A stretch of DNA of 64,000 bases from Kitasatospora humi (GTDB lineage Bacteria > Actinomycetota > Actinomycetes > Streptomycetales > Streptomycetaceae). Below are positions 41,935 to 48,599 of this stretch, piece after piece (the first letter of the stretch is position 1; the number at the start of each line of letters is the position of its first letter). The DNA lies in NCBI RefSeq assembly GCF_020907985.1, contig NZ_JAJJPA010000007.1:124001-188000 (forward strand), read 5' to 3'. Position numbers and translations under genes: made by a program. The notes under the pieces were generated by a model, which saw nothing but the letters and a program-made list of their open reading frames with translations, made no database searches and had not been told where the DNA came from.

Positions 41935-42099
41935 CTACTTGCTGGTCTTGTTGTCCCAGGTCGGCCGGTTGTCGAACGACGAGCCGACGTTGTCCCAGGT
42001 CGGCCGGTTGTCGAACTTGGCGACCGTGATCGGGTGACTGGACGTCAGGTCGGCAACCACGGGGGAATCGGTGGCGGCCAGCAGTTCGAGGATGGTCAT
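41935..42099 (-). CDS. Cyclophane RiPP precursor peptide with duplicated FDNRPTWDN core (AmcA-like)
   Basis: A 54-residue peptide. The leader (about residues 1-28) begins MTILELLAATDSPVVADL; the core has two 13-residue units, FDNRPTWDN-VGSS and FDNRPTWDN-KTSK. Each unit holds two aromatic-X-Asn triplets (F29-D30-N31, W35-D36-N37, F42-D43-N44, W48-D49-N50), the pattern that radical SAM cyclophane synthases crosslink from the aromatic ring to the beta carbon of the third residue. The ATG overlaps the radical SAM stop (ATGA), and GAGGAG lies 8 bases upstream inside that gene. It resembles the actinobacterial multi-cyclophane peptides I know as AmcA; family assignment is from memory. Confidence 0.88.
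   Translation of the reverse strand: MTILELLAATDSPVVADLTSSHPITVAKFDNRPTWDNVGSSFDNRPTWDNKTSK
41950..42016 (-). repeat. Two identical 28-bp core-encoding repeats, 39-bp period
   Basis: The sequence encoding FDNRPTWDN is identical at 41950-41977 and 41989-42016, with only the 11 bases between them differing in kind. DNA-level identity beyond what the protein requires suggests a recent internal duplication. Confidence 0.93.
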
Positions 42100-43238
42100 G
42101 CTGCTTGCTCCTCTCGGACGGTATCGGACAGTGCGGTGACGAGGGCCTGCCTGGACACGCGGCAGTAGTTGGTTTCGGTGGTGTCCAGGCGCCCGTTCTC
42201 GAAGTAGCGATTGCCGGCCTGGGCTCCCCGGCAGAAGCCGAAGAACTCGCACCGGGCCTCGCACTCGTCCAGGCCGCTCAGGAACTCGCGCACGTACCGC
42301 AGGTGGTGCGCGCGGTCCAGCATGGAGCCGATGGTCAGCTCCAGGACGTTGCCGGCCCGGAAGTCGTTGTATGCCGGGTCGCTGACGCCCGCGAGCTCGG
42401 GCGAGAGCAGGACCACGTCCCCCGTGGCGGAGACGGTGGGGATCGGGTCGATCAGGGCGTTGTCCCACACGGCCAGGCCCGTCGTGCCGGCGGCTCGCAG
42501 GTAGCCGCCGAGCCGATCGACCTCACGGACGGTCAGCTCGCGGTGCCGCCTCGACCAGGAGAGGGTGCGGCGCCAGAACTCGCGAGCTTGTTCGACGCTG
42601 GGGACCGCCCGGTCGGTGTTGACGCCCTCGGTCTCCTCCATGTTCAGCCCGACGCTGTGGCAGCCCAGGTCGGCCATGAAGTCCAGCAGCCCCTCCGGGT
42701 CGCTGATGCTCTCGACGTTGACGACCGCGATCGCGGAGAACCGGACCTCGTGCTCTCGCAGTTGGCCGATGCCCTTCATGATCCGGTCGAAGGCAGGGCG
42801 TCCGGCCCAGTCGACACGCTGGCGGTTGAGGGCGGCCGGGCCGTCGATGCTCACCCCGGTCCGGAACCCGTACTCGGTCAGGAAGTCGCACCAGGCCGGG
42901 TTGATCAGTACCGCGTTGGTCTGCACCGAGTGCTCGACCAAGCCGGCCTGCCGCAGCGGCTCGAAGGGGGCCAGCAACTCGGCCAGCTTCTGTCGCCCGA
43001 CGGCCAGCGGCTCGCCCGCGTGCCACAGGACCTCAACGGGCGAGGTGGTCGTGGTGTCGGCGAACTCGGCGATCGAGTGGGCCACCGCCTCGGCGACCGT
43101 CACCGGCATCTGTGTGCGCCGGCCGCGGTCGGGCAGGTAGCAGTAGGTGCACTTGAGGTTGCAGAAGCCGTCGGGCTGCACTACCACCGTGTTCGGGCGG
43201 CGGGCGATGCGGCGCCGGTAGCGGGCCAGGGTCTGCAT
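42096..43238 (-). CDS. Radical SAM/SPASM peptide maturase, probable cyclophane synthase (AmcB-like)
   Basis: A 380-residue enzyme. The radical SAM cluster motif is CNLKCTYC (Cys26, Cys30, Cys33) after VVVQPDGF, followed by YLPDRGRRTQM. GGEP-type motif 2 reads WHAGEPL; VSIDGPAALN is typical of peptide-modifying SPASM enzymes. The C-terminal SPASM region contains DECEARCEFFGFCRGAQAGNRYF and a final Cys in TNYCRVS, enough to hold auxiliary [4Fe-4S] clusters. Its stop overlaps the precursor start by ATGA, so the enzyme and substrate are co-translated. GAGGAG precedes the ATG. By analogy to three-residue cyclophane synthases it should crosslink Phe/Trp to Asn in the core; this is inference. Confidence 0.92.
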   Translation of the reverse strand: MQTLARYRRRIARRPNTVVVQPDGFCNLKCTYCYLPDRGRRTQMPVTVAEAVAHSIAEFADTTTTSPVEVLWHAGEPLAVGRQKLAELLAPFEPLRQAGLVEHSVQTNAVLINPAWCDFLTEYGFRTGVSIDGPAALNRQRVDWAGRPAFDRIMKGIGQLREHEVRFSAIAVVNVESISDPEGLLDFMADLGCHSVGLNMEETEGVNTDRAVPSVEQAREFWRRTLSWSRRHRELTVREVDRLGGYLRAAGTTGLAVWDNALIDPIPTVSATGDVVLLSPELAGVSDPAYNDFRAGNVLELTIGSMLDRAHHLRYVREFLSGLDECEARCEFFGFCRGAQAGNRYFENGRLDTTETNYCRVSRQALVTALSDTVREEQAA

Positions 43239-43258
43239 CGTGCTGGCTCCTCGCTCGG

Positions 43259-43381
43259 TCAGAGGGATTCGGTGCTCGGGTTGGTGTCCGGCGCGCTGGC
43301 CGCGGTGAGCGGCTGGTACTGGGGTGGCTGGTGCTTGACCAGGTAGCCGCGCAGACCAACGGACACCACCAGGGCCTTCAT
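43259..43381 (-). CDS. Small 40-residue peptide in the RiPP operon, unrecognised
   Basis: An overlooked small gene. Its ATG overlaps the stop of the ATPase gene as ATGA, and its TGA lies 20 bases before the radical SAM start. Codon third positions are almost all G or C (about 35 of 39), as expected for real coding sequence here. The peptide begins MKALVVSVGLRGYLVKHQPP, continues with QYQPLTAASAP and ends TNPSTESL: a short hydrophobic start and a polar, Pro-rich end, with no cysteine and no aromatic-X-Asn motif. It lacks its own Shine-Dalgarno site, consistent with translational coupling. It could be a maturase partner, a regulator of the ATPase, or a second peptide product. No family recognised. 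Confidence 0.6.
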   Translation of the reverse strand: MKALVVSVGLRGYLVKHQPPQYQPLTAASAPDTNPSTESL

Positions 43382-43863
43382 GGCGTCGCCGAACAGGTCA
43401 CGTTCGGGGCCGCAGTGCTGGGCATCCGTGCTACGGCTCCCAGTTCAGCGTGGACGGTCTTGCCGTCCGGCAACTGGTCGGCGCCCCAACGGCCATGGGT
43501 GAGGTGGTGGACCAGGGCGATGCCCCGGCCACCCTCGTCCTGCCCGTCGGCCTTGACCATGACCGGCAGGACGCGGCAGCCGTCGGTGACACGGATCTGG
43601 ACTGCCGTCTCGGCGAGCCGCTCGATCTCGACCCGCATCTGCATCCGGCACCCGGTCTTGGCCGCGTTGGTCGCCAGCTCCGAGACGATTACCTGGGCGT
43701 CCTCGACCAGGTAATCCAGACCCCAAGCGGCCAGCTGGACGCGCACGAGTCGACGGGCGGCCGACACGGACTCGGCCCGGTAAGGCAGGTCCAGGCCGAC
43801 CGACTCGGTGCCGCTGGTGGCCGCGGTCACGGCTCCCGAGGGAATGCCAGCAGTGAACGCCAT
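43378..43863 (-). CDS. Anti-sigma/RsbW-type ATP-binding protein
   Basis: A 161-residue GHKL ATPase of the kind common in Streptomyces (HATPase_c_2). The N box is VIVSELATNAAKTG, followed by RVTDGCRVLPV and the G box GGRGIALVHHL. Such proteins are anti-sigma or anti-anti-sigma kinases, or partners of whiJ-type HTH regulators. It is the first gene of the RiPP operon; its stop overlaps the 40-residue gene by ATGA. CAGGAG lies 7 bases before the ATG. The divergent HTH regulator makes a regulatory pair likely. Confidence 0.87.
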   Translation of the reverse strand: MAFTAGIPSGAVTAATSGTESVGLDLPYRAESVSAARRLVRVQLAAWGLDYLVEDAQVIVSELATNAAKTGCRMQMRVEIERLAETAVQIRVTDGCRVLPVMVKADGQDEGGRGIALVHHLTHGRWGADQLPDGKTVHAELGAVARMPSTAAPNVTCSATP

Positions 43864-43901
43864 GGTGGAACTCCTGGTTGGAGTGCGGTTCAGGGTTGGT
43901 C

Positions 43902-43937
43902 GGCGCCAGGCCCGGAACGCAGGATGGGCCTGGCGCC
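43902..43937 (-). promoter_or_regulatory. Inverted repeat in the RiPP operon leader
   Basis: GGCGCCAGGCCC and GGGCCTGGCGCC (12 bp, 12-nt loop) lie 39 bases upstream of the first gene. It could be an operator or an RNA hairpin in the 5' leader. Confidence 0.5.
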
Positions 43938-43983
43938 AGATGCCGTTCCCGAAGGAGGACGGCGTCGCGTAACCAGTGAACGA

Positions 43984-44001
43984 CCGTCAGCTAACTGACG
44001 G
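43984..44001. promoter_or_regulatory. CCGTCAG-CTAA-CTGACGG palindrome, candidate operator
   Basis: A perfect 7-bp inverted repeat with a 4-base centre lies between the RiPP operon and the divergent HTH regulator. A related GTCAG-A-CTGAC palindrome occurs at 46219-46229, before the Mrr-TerD gene. It is the best candidate for the regulator's own site. Confidence 0.45.
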
Positions 44002-44106
44002 CGAGGCAAAGTAGGAGCTGCTCTGGTCCTCGCTCAACCGGAAAACTTGACTGCCTCATTACCCGATCCCCTGCACGCCGCGTCACATCCCGGCTACGTT
44101 GATCGC

Positions 44107-45369
44107 ATGGTGGCCAACGTCGCTCTCCGCCTCCGGATGGCCGAACGTCGGATGACGAAGGCAGAGTTAGCTCGCGAAGTGAACGCCGAGGTCAAGATCC
44201 TCACGGGGAAGCTCGGCACGGTGTCAGAGCGCACGGTGCACAACTGGCTTGCTGGTCAGACCCGTTGGCCGCCAGCGAAGAGTCGCCTCGCGCTCACGGC
44301 AGTATTCGACTGCACGCCCGAGGAACTGGGCTTCGTCCCTACCAGGCGGACCCGAAGTACAACGGAGGAAGACGTGATGCGACGCGACTTCATAGCGGCT
44401 GCCGGAGGTACGGCGGTGGCTGCGCTCACCAGCACCGTGGCAGCCGGACCGCGCCGGATCGGGATCACCGATATCCGGCAGTTGCAGACCCGCTTCGCCG
44501 AGGTCGTCGCCAGTGACCACCGCCACGGTGGCCGGCTCAGCATCGAATCCCGCGCCGGCCAGCTCGCCGACGAAGCCCTCGCCCTCCAGGAGAGCGGCAT
44601 CGCCACCCAGCGGATCAGGGCCCAGCTGTACGCCACCGCGGCCTCCTTCATGTCGAGCGCGATGTGGGCCGCCATCGACGGTCGTCGCTTCGAGGCCGCT
44701 CTCCAACACCACCAGAAGGCCGCCTCCCTGGCCGCGATGTCTGGCGACTCCTCCATCCAGTTTCGGATCTGGTCCCACGCCGGCAGCCTTTACCGTCATC
44801 TCGGTCGGCCCGGCGACGCGCTCGCCGCCAACGACGTGGCCCGCAACCTGCCCATCGCCCGCCGCGACCCGCTGTTCGCCTCCCTGGGGCATGCCCGCCA
44901 TGCGGCCATCCACGGCCTGACCGGAGACACCAATGCGGTGCGACGCTCCCTCGGGCACGCGCAGGAGGCCCTCGACCGAGCTGACCCCAGCGCCTCCCGT
45001 CCGCTGTGGATAACAGCCTTCTACGACCAGGCCGAACTCGACTCCCTGGCCCTGGCCGGCTACCTGTCTGCCGGCAGCTGGGAAGAAGCCGAAGCCCACG
45101 CCCATCGCAGCACGGCGCTTCGCCGGGGCGCCATGCAGCGCGCCTCCGCCATCACCACCGCCCGCCTCGCACATGCCCAGCTCCGCCAAGGCGCCCTTGA
45201 GCCCGCGGTCGCCACGGCCATGTCGGTCCCCGCTGAGGTCTCCACACACCCCCGAGTCACCGGCATGCTGACCGCGTTCGGTATCAAGCTCACCGACCGC
45301 GCTGCCGGAAGCGGCCCCGCCCGCACCTGGGCCGAATACTCACACGAGACCTGGAGGATCAGCACGTGA
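44107..45369 (+). CDS. HTH (XRE-like) transcriptional regulator with helical-repeat domain and a TTA codon
   Basis: A 420-residue regulator. The N-terminal HTH is in ERRMTKAELAREVNAEV...TVSERTVHNWLAGQTRWP; after residue 95 an RRDFIAAAGGTAVAALTS segment, Tat-like in appearance but internal and common in this regulator family, leads into a TPR-like helical domain (SGDSSIQFRIWSHAGSLYRHLGRPGDA) that probably binds a ligand or partner. A TTA leucine codon at 44167-44169 would make translation depend on the bldA tRNA in Streptomyces. The ATG at 44107 is chosen over a TTG at 44047 because homologues start there and TACGTT lies 6 bases upstream (leaderless). Overlaps the GNAT gene by GTGA. Confidence 0.88.
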   Translation: MVANVALRLRMAERRMTKAELAREVNAEVKILTGKLGTVSERTVHNWLAGQTRWPPAKSRLALTAVFDCTPEELGFVPTRRTRSTTEEDVMRRDFIAAAGGTAVAALTSTVAAGPRRIGITDIRQLQTRFAEVVASDHRHGGRLSIESRAGQLADEALALQESGIATQRIRAQLYATAASFMSSAMWAAIDGRRFEAALQHHQKAASLAAMSGDSSIQFRIWSHAGSLYRHLGRPGDALAANDVARNLPIARRDPLFASLGHARHAAIHGLTGDTNAVRRSLGHAQEALDRADPSASRPLWITAFYDQAELDSLALAGYLSAGSWEEAEAHAHRSTALRRGAMQRASAITTARLAHAQLRQGALEPAVATAMSVPAEVSTHPRVTGMLTAFGIKLTDRAAGSGPARTWAEYSHETWRIST

Positions 45370-45893
45370 CCATCGAACTCCGCCACCACACCGAGCTGAC
45401 CCCGGACGCCCGCCAGGGACTGCTGGACGTCTACGCGGACGTTCGGGCGCCGCTGCTGCACCTGGCCAACTACCGCGTCGAGGCGTTCGCCGAGCGCCTT
45501 GACCGGCATTCCGAGGAGCCCGGCTTCGAACTCGTCCTCGGCTACGACGGCGACGTCCCGATCGGCTACGCCTACGGCAACACCGCCGACGCCGACGACC
45601 GCTACTGGAAGCGCATGGCCGAACCGCTGCCCGACGGCTTCACCGACACCCCCGTGCTGGTCATCAAGGAGATCGGCGTCCGCATCCCCTGGCGCGGTAC
45701 TGGTACCGCCCGCCGCATCCACGACGAACTGCTCGCCCACCGCACCGAAGGTCGCGTCACCCTGATGGTCAATCCGCTCGCTGGGGACGGCAAGGTCCGG
45801 GCCCTGTACGAGTCCTGGGGCTACCAGGCCGTCAACAGCCAGCAGCCCTCACCGGACTCGCCCAGGCTCACCGCCATGCTCCGCCCACGCTGA
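45366..45893 (+). CDS. GNAT family N-acetyltransferase
   Basis: A 175-residue acetyl-CoA-dependent acetyltransferase. The core runs FELVLGYDGDVPIGYAYG (strands 2-4) and VLVIKEIGVRIPWRGTGTARRIHDELLAHR, where the (R/Q)xxGx(G/A) pantetheine loop reads RGTGTA, then MVNPLAGDGKVRALYESWGYQAV. Translation is coupled to the HTH regulator through GTGA. Pairing of a helical-repeat HTH regulator with a GNAT is seen elsewhere in Streptomyces. It might acetylate the peptide product as self-protection or act on an unrelated substrate. Confidence 0.9.
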   Translation: MTIELRHHTELTPDARQGLLDVYADVRAPLLHLANYRVEAFAERLDRHSEEPGFELVLGYDGDVPIGYAYGNTADADDRYWKRMAEPLPDGFTDTPVLVIKEIGVRIPWRGTGTARRIHDELLAHRTEGRVTLMVNPLAGDGKVRALYESWGYQAVNSQQPSPDSPRLTAMLRPR

Positions 45894-46257
45894 CGGCATC
45901 CGGTTCGGCGGATCCGGTACCATCACCCGCTCTGGACCCGGTGGCCCTGGGGGAGTTGGCCGTCCGCCGGGACACCGGCACCTCGCTCAGCCGCCTGCCG
46001 GACGCCATGGCGGCCGCCCCTCAGCCGGTTCGGCGGCTCCGGGACGACGGCCTGACGGCCCGGACGGGCGTGCCCGTCCCGCTGTGCGACGTCTTCGAGA
46101 GCGGTGCGGGAGCGCGACGGCAGGGGCAGGACCGGGGAGTTGTGCGCCACCCGCTCCGGCAGCCGGCCAACCGTCATGCCGCTGCGGCCTCTTCCATTCA
46201 TCGGGACGACACATCCGTGTCAGACTGACCACCTGTCGTTGTGGGAGAGGACCGAGA
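45894..46257 (+). other. Gap with decayed exonuclease tail and a possible operator
   Basis: This 364-bp stretch has no supported gene. It holds the degenerate exonuclease 3' copy (45932-46015), a small hairpin GGACGGGC-GT-GCCCGTCC (46062-46079) and the palindrome GTCAGACTGAC (46219-46229). An open frame across 45941-46228 has no ribosome binding site and no recognisable protein. Confidence 0.6.
45932..46015 (+). pseudogene. Remnant copy of the 5'-3' exonuclease 3' end
   Basis: A gapless alignment to 40206-40289 gives about 69 identical positions of 84. The encoded LDPVALGELAVRRDTGTSLSRLP and following DAMAA parallel the exonuclease LDPMALEELTTRWGLGTSLTRLL and DALAA. The remnant has no stop at the matching place and no upstream gene body. 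Changes fall in all codon positions, as expected after loss of selection. Confidence 0.8.
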
Positions 46258-48381
46258 GTGGCAAGGCGTCGTAGCTCCGGGCTGGTTGGGATGCTGGCTG
46301 AAGCGCAGCGACAGCGGCAACGGCAGTACGAGGCACAGCAGCGTGCCGCCCGGGCGGCTCAACTCCAGTACGAGCGGGACCAGCGGGCCGCACAGCGCGC
46401 CGCCGCCCAGCAGGACCGCGCGGCGCTGCGGGCCTACCAGGAGGCACGGGAGGCCGACGCTGCCGCCCGGACCGGCAGGCTGGAGCAGCGGGTCGCGGAG
46501 CTGCAGGCCGTGTTGCGCACCGGCCTGGCCGGCCGGCCGCTGCAGCTGGCCGCCCTGCGGCGGCCGGCCCAGTTGCCTCCGTTCGATCCGGGTGAGCTCG
46601 CCCGCCCGATCCCCGTGCCGGACCCGGCCGGTTACCGGGTGCCGCCGCTGGTCGGCATGCAGGCCCTGAACCCGACCGCCCGGCGCCACCATGACGCCCA
46701 GGCCGCGGACGCCAACGCCCGCTACCAGCACGACTGGCAGGCAGCGCAGGCGGCCGAGCAGCAGCGGCTGCGGCAACTGGCCCGCTACCGTGCCGAGTTC
46801 GATGCCTGGGCCGCTGAAGAGCAGCGCCAGGCCGCCCAGCGCGCCGAGTGGGCAACCGCGGTGGCCGCCGGCTTGCAGGCCGGATCGCCCAGCGCGGTGG
46901 CCGAGTTCTTCGAGGCGGCACTGCGCTGGCGGACGGACTGGCCGGACGACTTCCCCAACGACGGGACGGTTGCCTGGGACGGTGCCGCCCAGCAGTTGGT
47001 GATCGACTGGCAGCTCCCCGGCTTCGACGTGGTACCGGCGGCCGCCCGGGTGCGCTACGTGAAGGCCGGCGATCGCGAGACCGAGGTGGCGAGGACCGCG
47101 ACCGAGCGCCGCTCCATCCACCGATCGGTGCTCGCCCAGTGCGCGTTGCGCCTGATCGCCGAGGTCTTCCGGGCGGACCGGCAGGAATCGGTCGCCTCGG
47201 TGGTCTTCAACGGGTACGTGGAGAGCCTCAGTCCCGCCACCGGCCTGCGGGAGCGACGCACCATGGTGTCGGTGACGGCCGATCGCAGCCGCTTCCTGGA
47301 GGTCGACTTGGCCAGGGTGGATGCGATCAGCTGCCTGAAGGAGGCACTGGACGGGCGACTCGCCGGCCGGCCGGACAAGTGGGAGGCGGTCCGCGCGTTC
47401 CGCACTGCCGAGGAGGTCGGATCGGCCCGGGCCGGCGACGAGGACCCGGACCTCCATGAGATGGATCCGATCGAGTTCGAGCACCTGATCGCGGAACTCT
47501 TCCGTGCCAGGGGACTGCGGGCCCAGACCACGACCCGCAGCGGCGATGAAGGCGTTGACGTCCTGGCCGAGGATCCGGACCCGGTCACCGGCGGTCGGAT
47601 CGTCATCCAGGTCAAGCGCTACCGCCACACCGTACCGCCGGCGGCGGTCCGGGACTTGGACGCGACGATGCGCCGCAACGGCGCCAACCGCGGGATCCTG
47701 GTGACCACTTCGGGCTTCGGCCCGGGTTCGCACCGCTGGGCCGAGGACAAGCCGCTCACGCTGATCGACGGTCCGATGCTGCTCGGGTTGCTCAAGGAGC
47801 ACGGCTTGCGCGGTCGTCTGGGCGGCGGCCCGTCGCCCCGCTCGGCTGCGCTCACCCTGGCGCTGGGGGCGAACGCCGTGCTGCCCGGCGGCCCCCTCCG
47901 GCTGGTGTTCGACTCGGTCGCCGCGCCCGCCGACCTGTCCGTGCTCCTCCTCGGCGCGGCCGGCAAGGTCCGCGGCGACCAGGACTTCGTCTTCTACCAC
48001 CAGCCCAACACACCGGACGGCACTGTGGTGTTGGGCCCCACGGAGCAGGTCGGCGGCCGCATACGACAGAGCGCCACCGTGCTGCTGTCGGAGCTCCCCG
48101 CGGACGTGCGGTGCATCGCGGTCGCCGTCGCCATGGACGTCGACTCCACCGCGACCCTCGCCGCGTTGAGCGACGGTTCGCTGACGGTGACCGCGTCTGA
48201 CGGCTCGGTCTGGTCGTTCTCCCTCCCCGCCGACCCCGGGCTCTCCGCCGTCGTGGTCATCGAGTTCTACCGTCGGCACGCCGGCACCGCCCAGGAGCAG
48301 TGGAAGATCCGCTCGGTCGGTCAGGGCTGGTCCGACGGACTGGCGGGCCTCGCCCGCACCCACGGCGTCGACGTCAGCTGA
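46258..48381 (+). CDS. Mrr-type restriction endonuclease fused to a TerD domain
   Basis: A 707-residue three-part protein. Residues 10-210 are rich in Ala, Arg, Gln and Glu and form long helices (AEAQRQRQRQYEAQQRAARAA), probably a coiled coil. The central part contains an Mrr-like PD-(D/E)xK nuclease: EFEHLIAELFRARGLRA, catalytic Asp in SGDEGVDVL (about residue 430), QVKRY in place of ExK, and GILVTTSGFGPGS. The C-terminal 180 residues are a TerD (tellurite/stress, Ca2+-binding) domain (LTLALGANAVLPGGPLRLVF...VAVAMD...QGWSDGLAGLARTHGVDV). TerD-nuclease links point to phage defence or stress response. GTG start with GGAGAGG upstream. It adjoins the RiPP segment. Confidence 0.9.
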   Translation: MARRRSSGLVGMLAEAQRQRQRQYEAQQRAARAAQLQYERDQRAAQRAAAQQDRAALRAYQEAREADAAARTGRLEQRVAELQAVLRTGLAGRPLQLAALRRPAQLPPFDPGELARPIPVPDPAGYRVPPLVGMQALNPTARRHHDAQAADANARYQHDWQAAQAAEQQRLRQLARYRAEFDAWAAEEQRQAAQRAEWATAVAAGLQAGSPSAVAEFFEAALRWRTDWPDDFPNDGTVAWDGAAQQLVIDWQLPGFDVVPAAARVRYVKAGDRETEVARTATERRSIHRSVLAQCALRLIAEVFRADRQESVASVVFNGYVESLSPATGLRERRTMVSVTADRSRFLEVDLARVDAISCLKEALDGRLAGRPDKWEAVRAFRTAEEVGSARAGDEDPDLHEMDPIEFEHLIAELFRARGLRAQTTTRSGDEGVDVLAEDPDPVTGGRIVIQVKRYRHTVPPAAVRDLDATMRRNGANRGILVTTSGFGPGSHRWAEDKPLTLIDGPMLLGLLKEHGLRGRLGGGPSPRSAALTLALGANAVLPGGPLRLVFDSVAAPADLSVLLLGAAGKVRGDQDFVFYHQPNTPDGTVVLGPTEQVGGRIRQSATVLLSELPADVRCIAVAVAMDVDSTATLAALSDGSLTVTASDGSVWSFSLPADPGLSAVVVIEFYRRHAGTAQEQWKIRSVGQGWSDGLAGLARTHGVDVS

Positions 48382-48599
48382 CAGCCGCCGCCCGGTCGGC
48401 CGGAGCGCATCCGGGCGCCGCTCAAGGTTGGCCAGACAGCTGCCATCCCGGTGAACCACCGTTGTACAGACACCTGGGTTGGACGGACACCTCTACGCCG
48501 GCAGCTCGTCGATTCTCGTTCGCCCCGATGTACCGGTGAGTAGCTACGGTTCCGGGCGTCATGCACCGCTCACCCTCCTTCCCCACGGAGCCGAAACCC

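Larger units (their letters stand above)
40299..46015. mobile_element. Putative inserted cassette carrying the RiPP locus
   Basis: The segment holds eight genes of peptide biosynthesis and regulation, lies between the intact exonuclease 3' end and a degenerate second copy of it, and looks lower in GC than its flanks by eye. No integrase, transposase or relaxase is present, so it is either a decayed element or was brought in by homologous recombination. Boundaries are approximate. The gap 40299-40438 holds only small imperfect hairpins, one at about 40371-40396 (TGGTG/CACCA core) that may end the minus-strand operon. Confidence 0.45.

Noticed and set aside
41950..42016. 28-bp direct repeats as possible attachment sites of a mobile element
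   Set aside because: They encode the two RiPP core units within one gene; the segment edges are better marked by the exonuclease tail copies.
44047..44106. TTG start for the RiPP regulator, adding 20 residues
   Set aside because: No binding site precedes it, and the extra residues do not fit the family N-terminus; the ATG at 44107 has a -10-like hexamer for a leaderless start.
45941..46228. A possible small gene after the GNAT gene
   Set aside because: Its first third is the decayed exonuclease tail, it has no ribosome binding site, and the rest resembles nothing.
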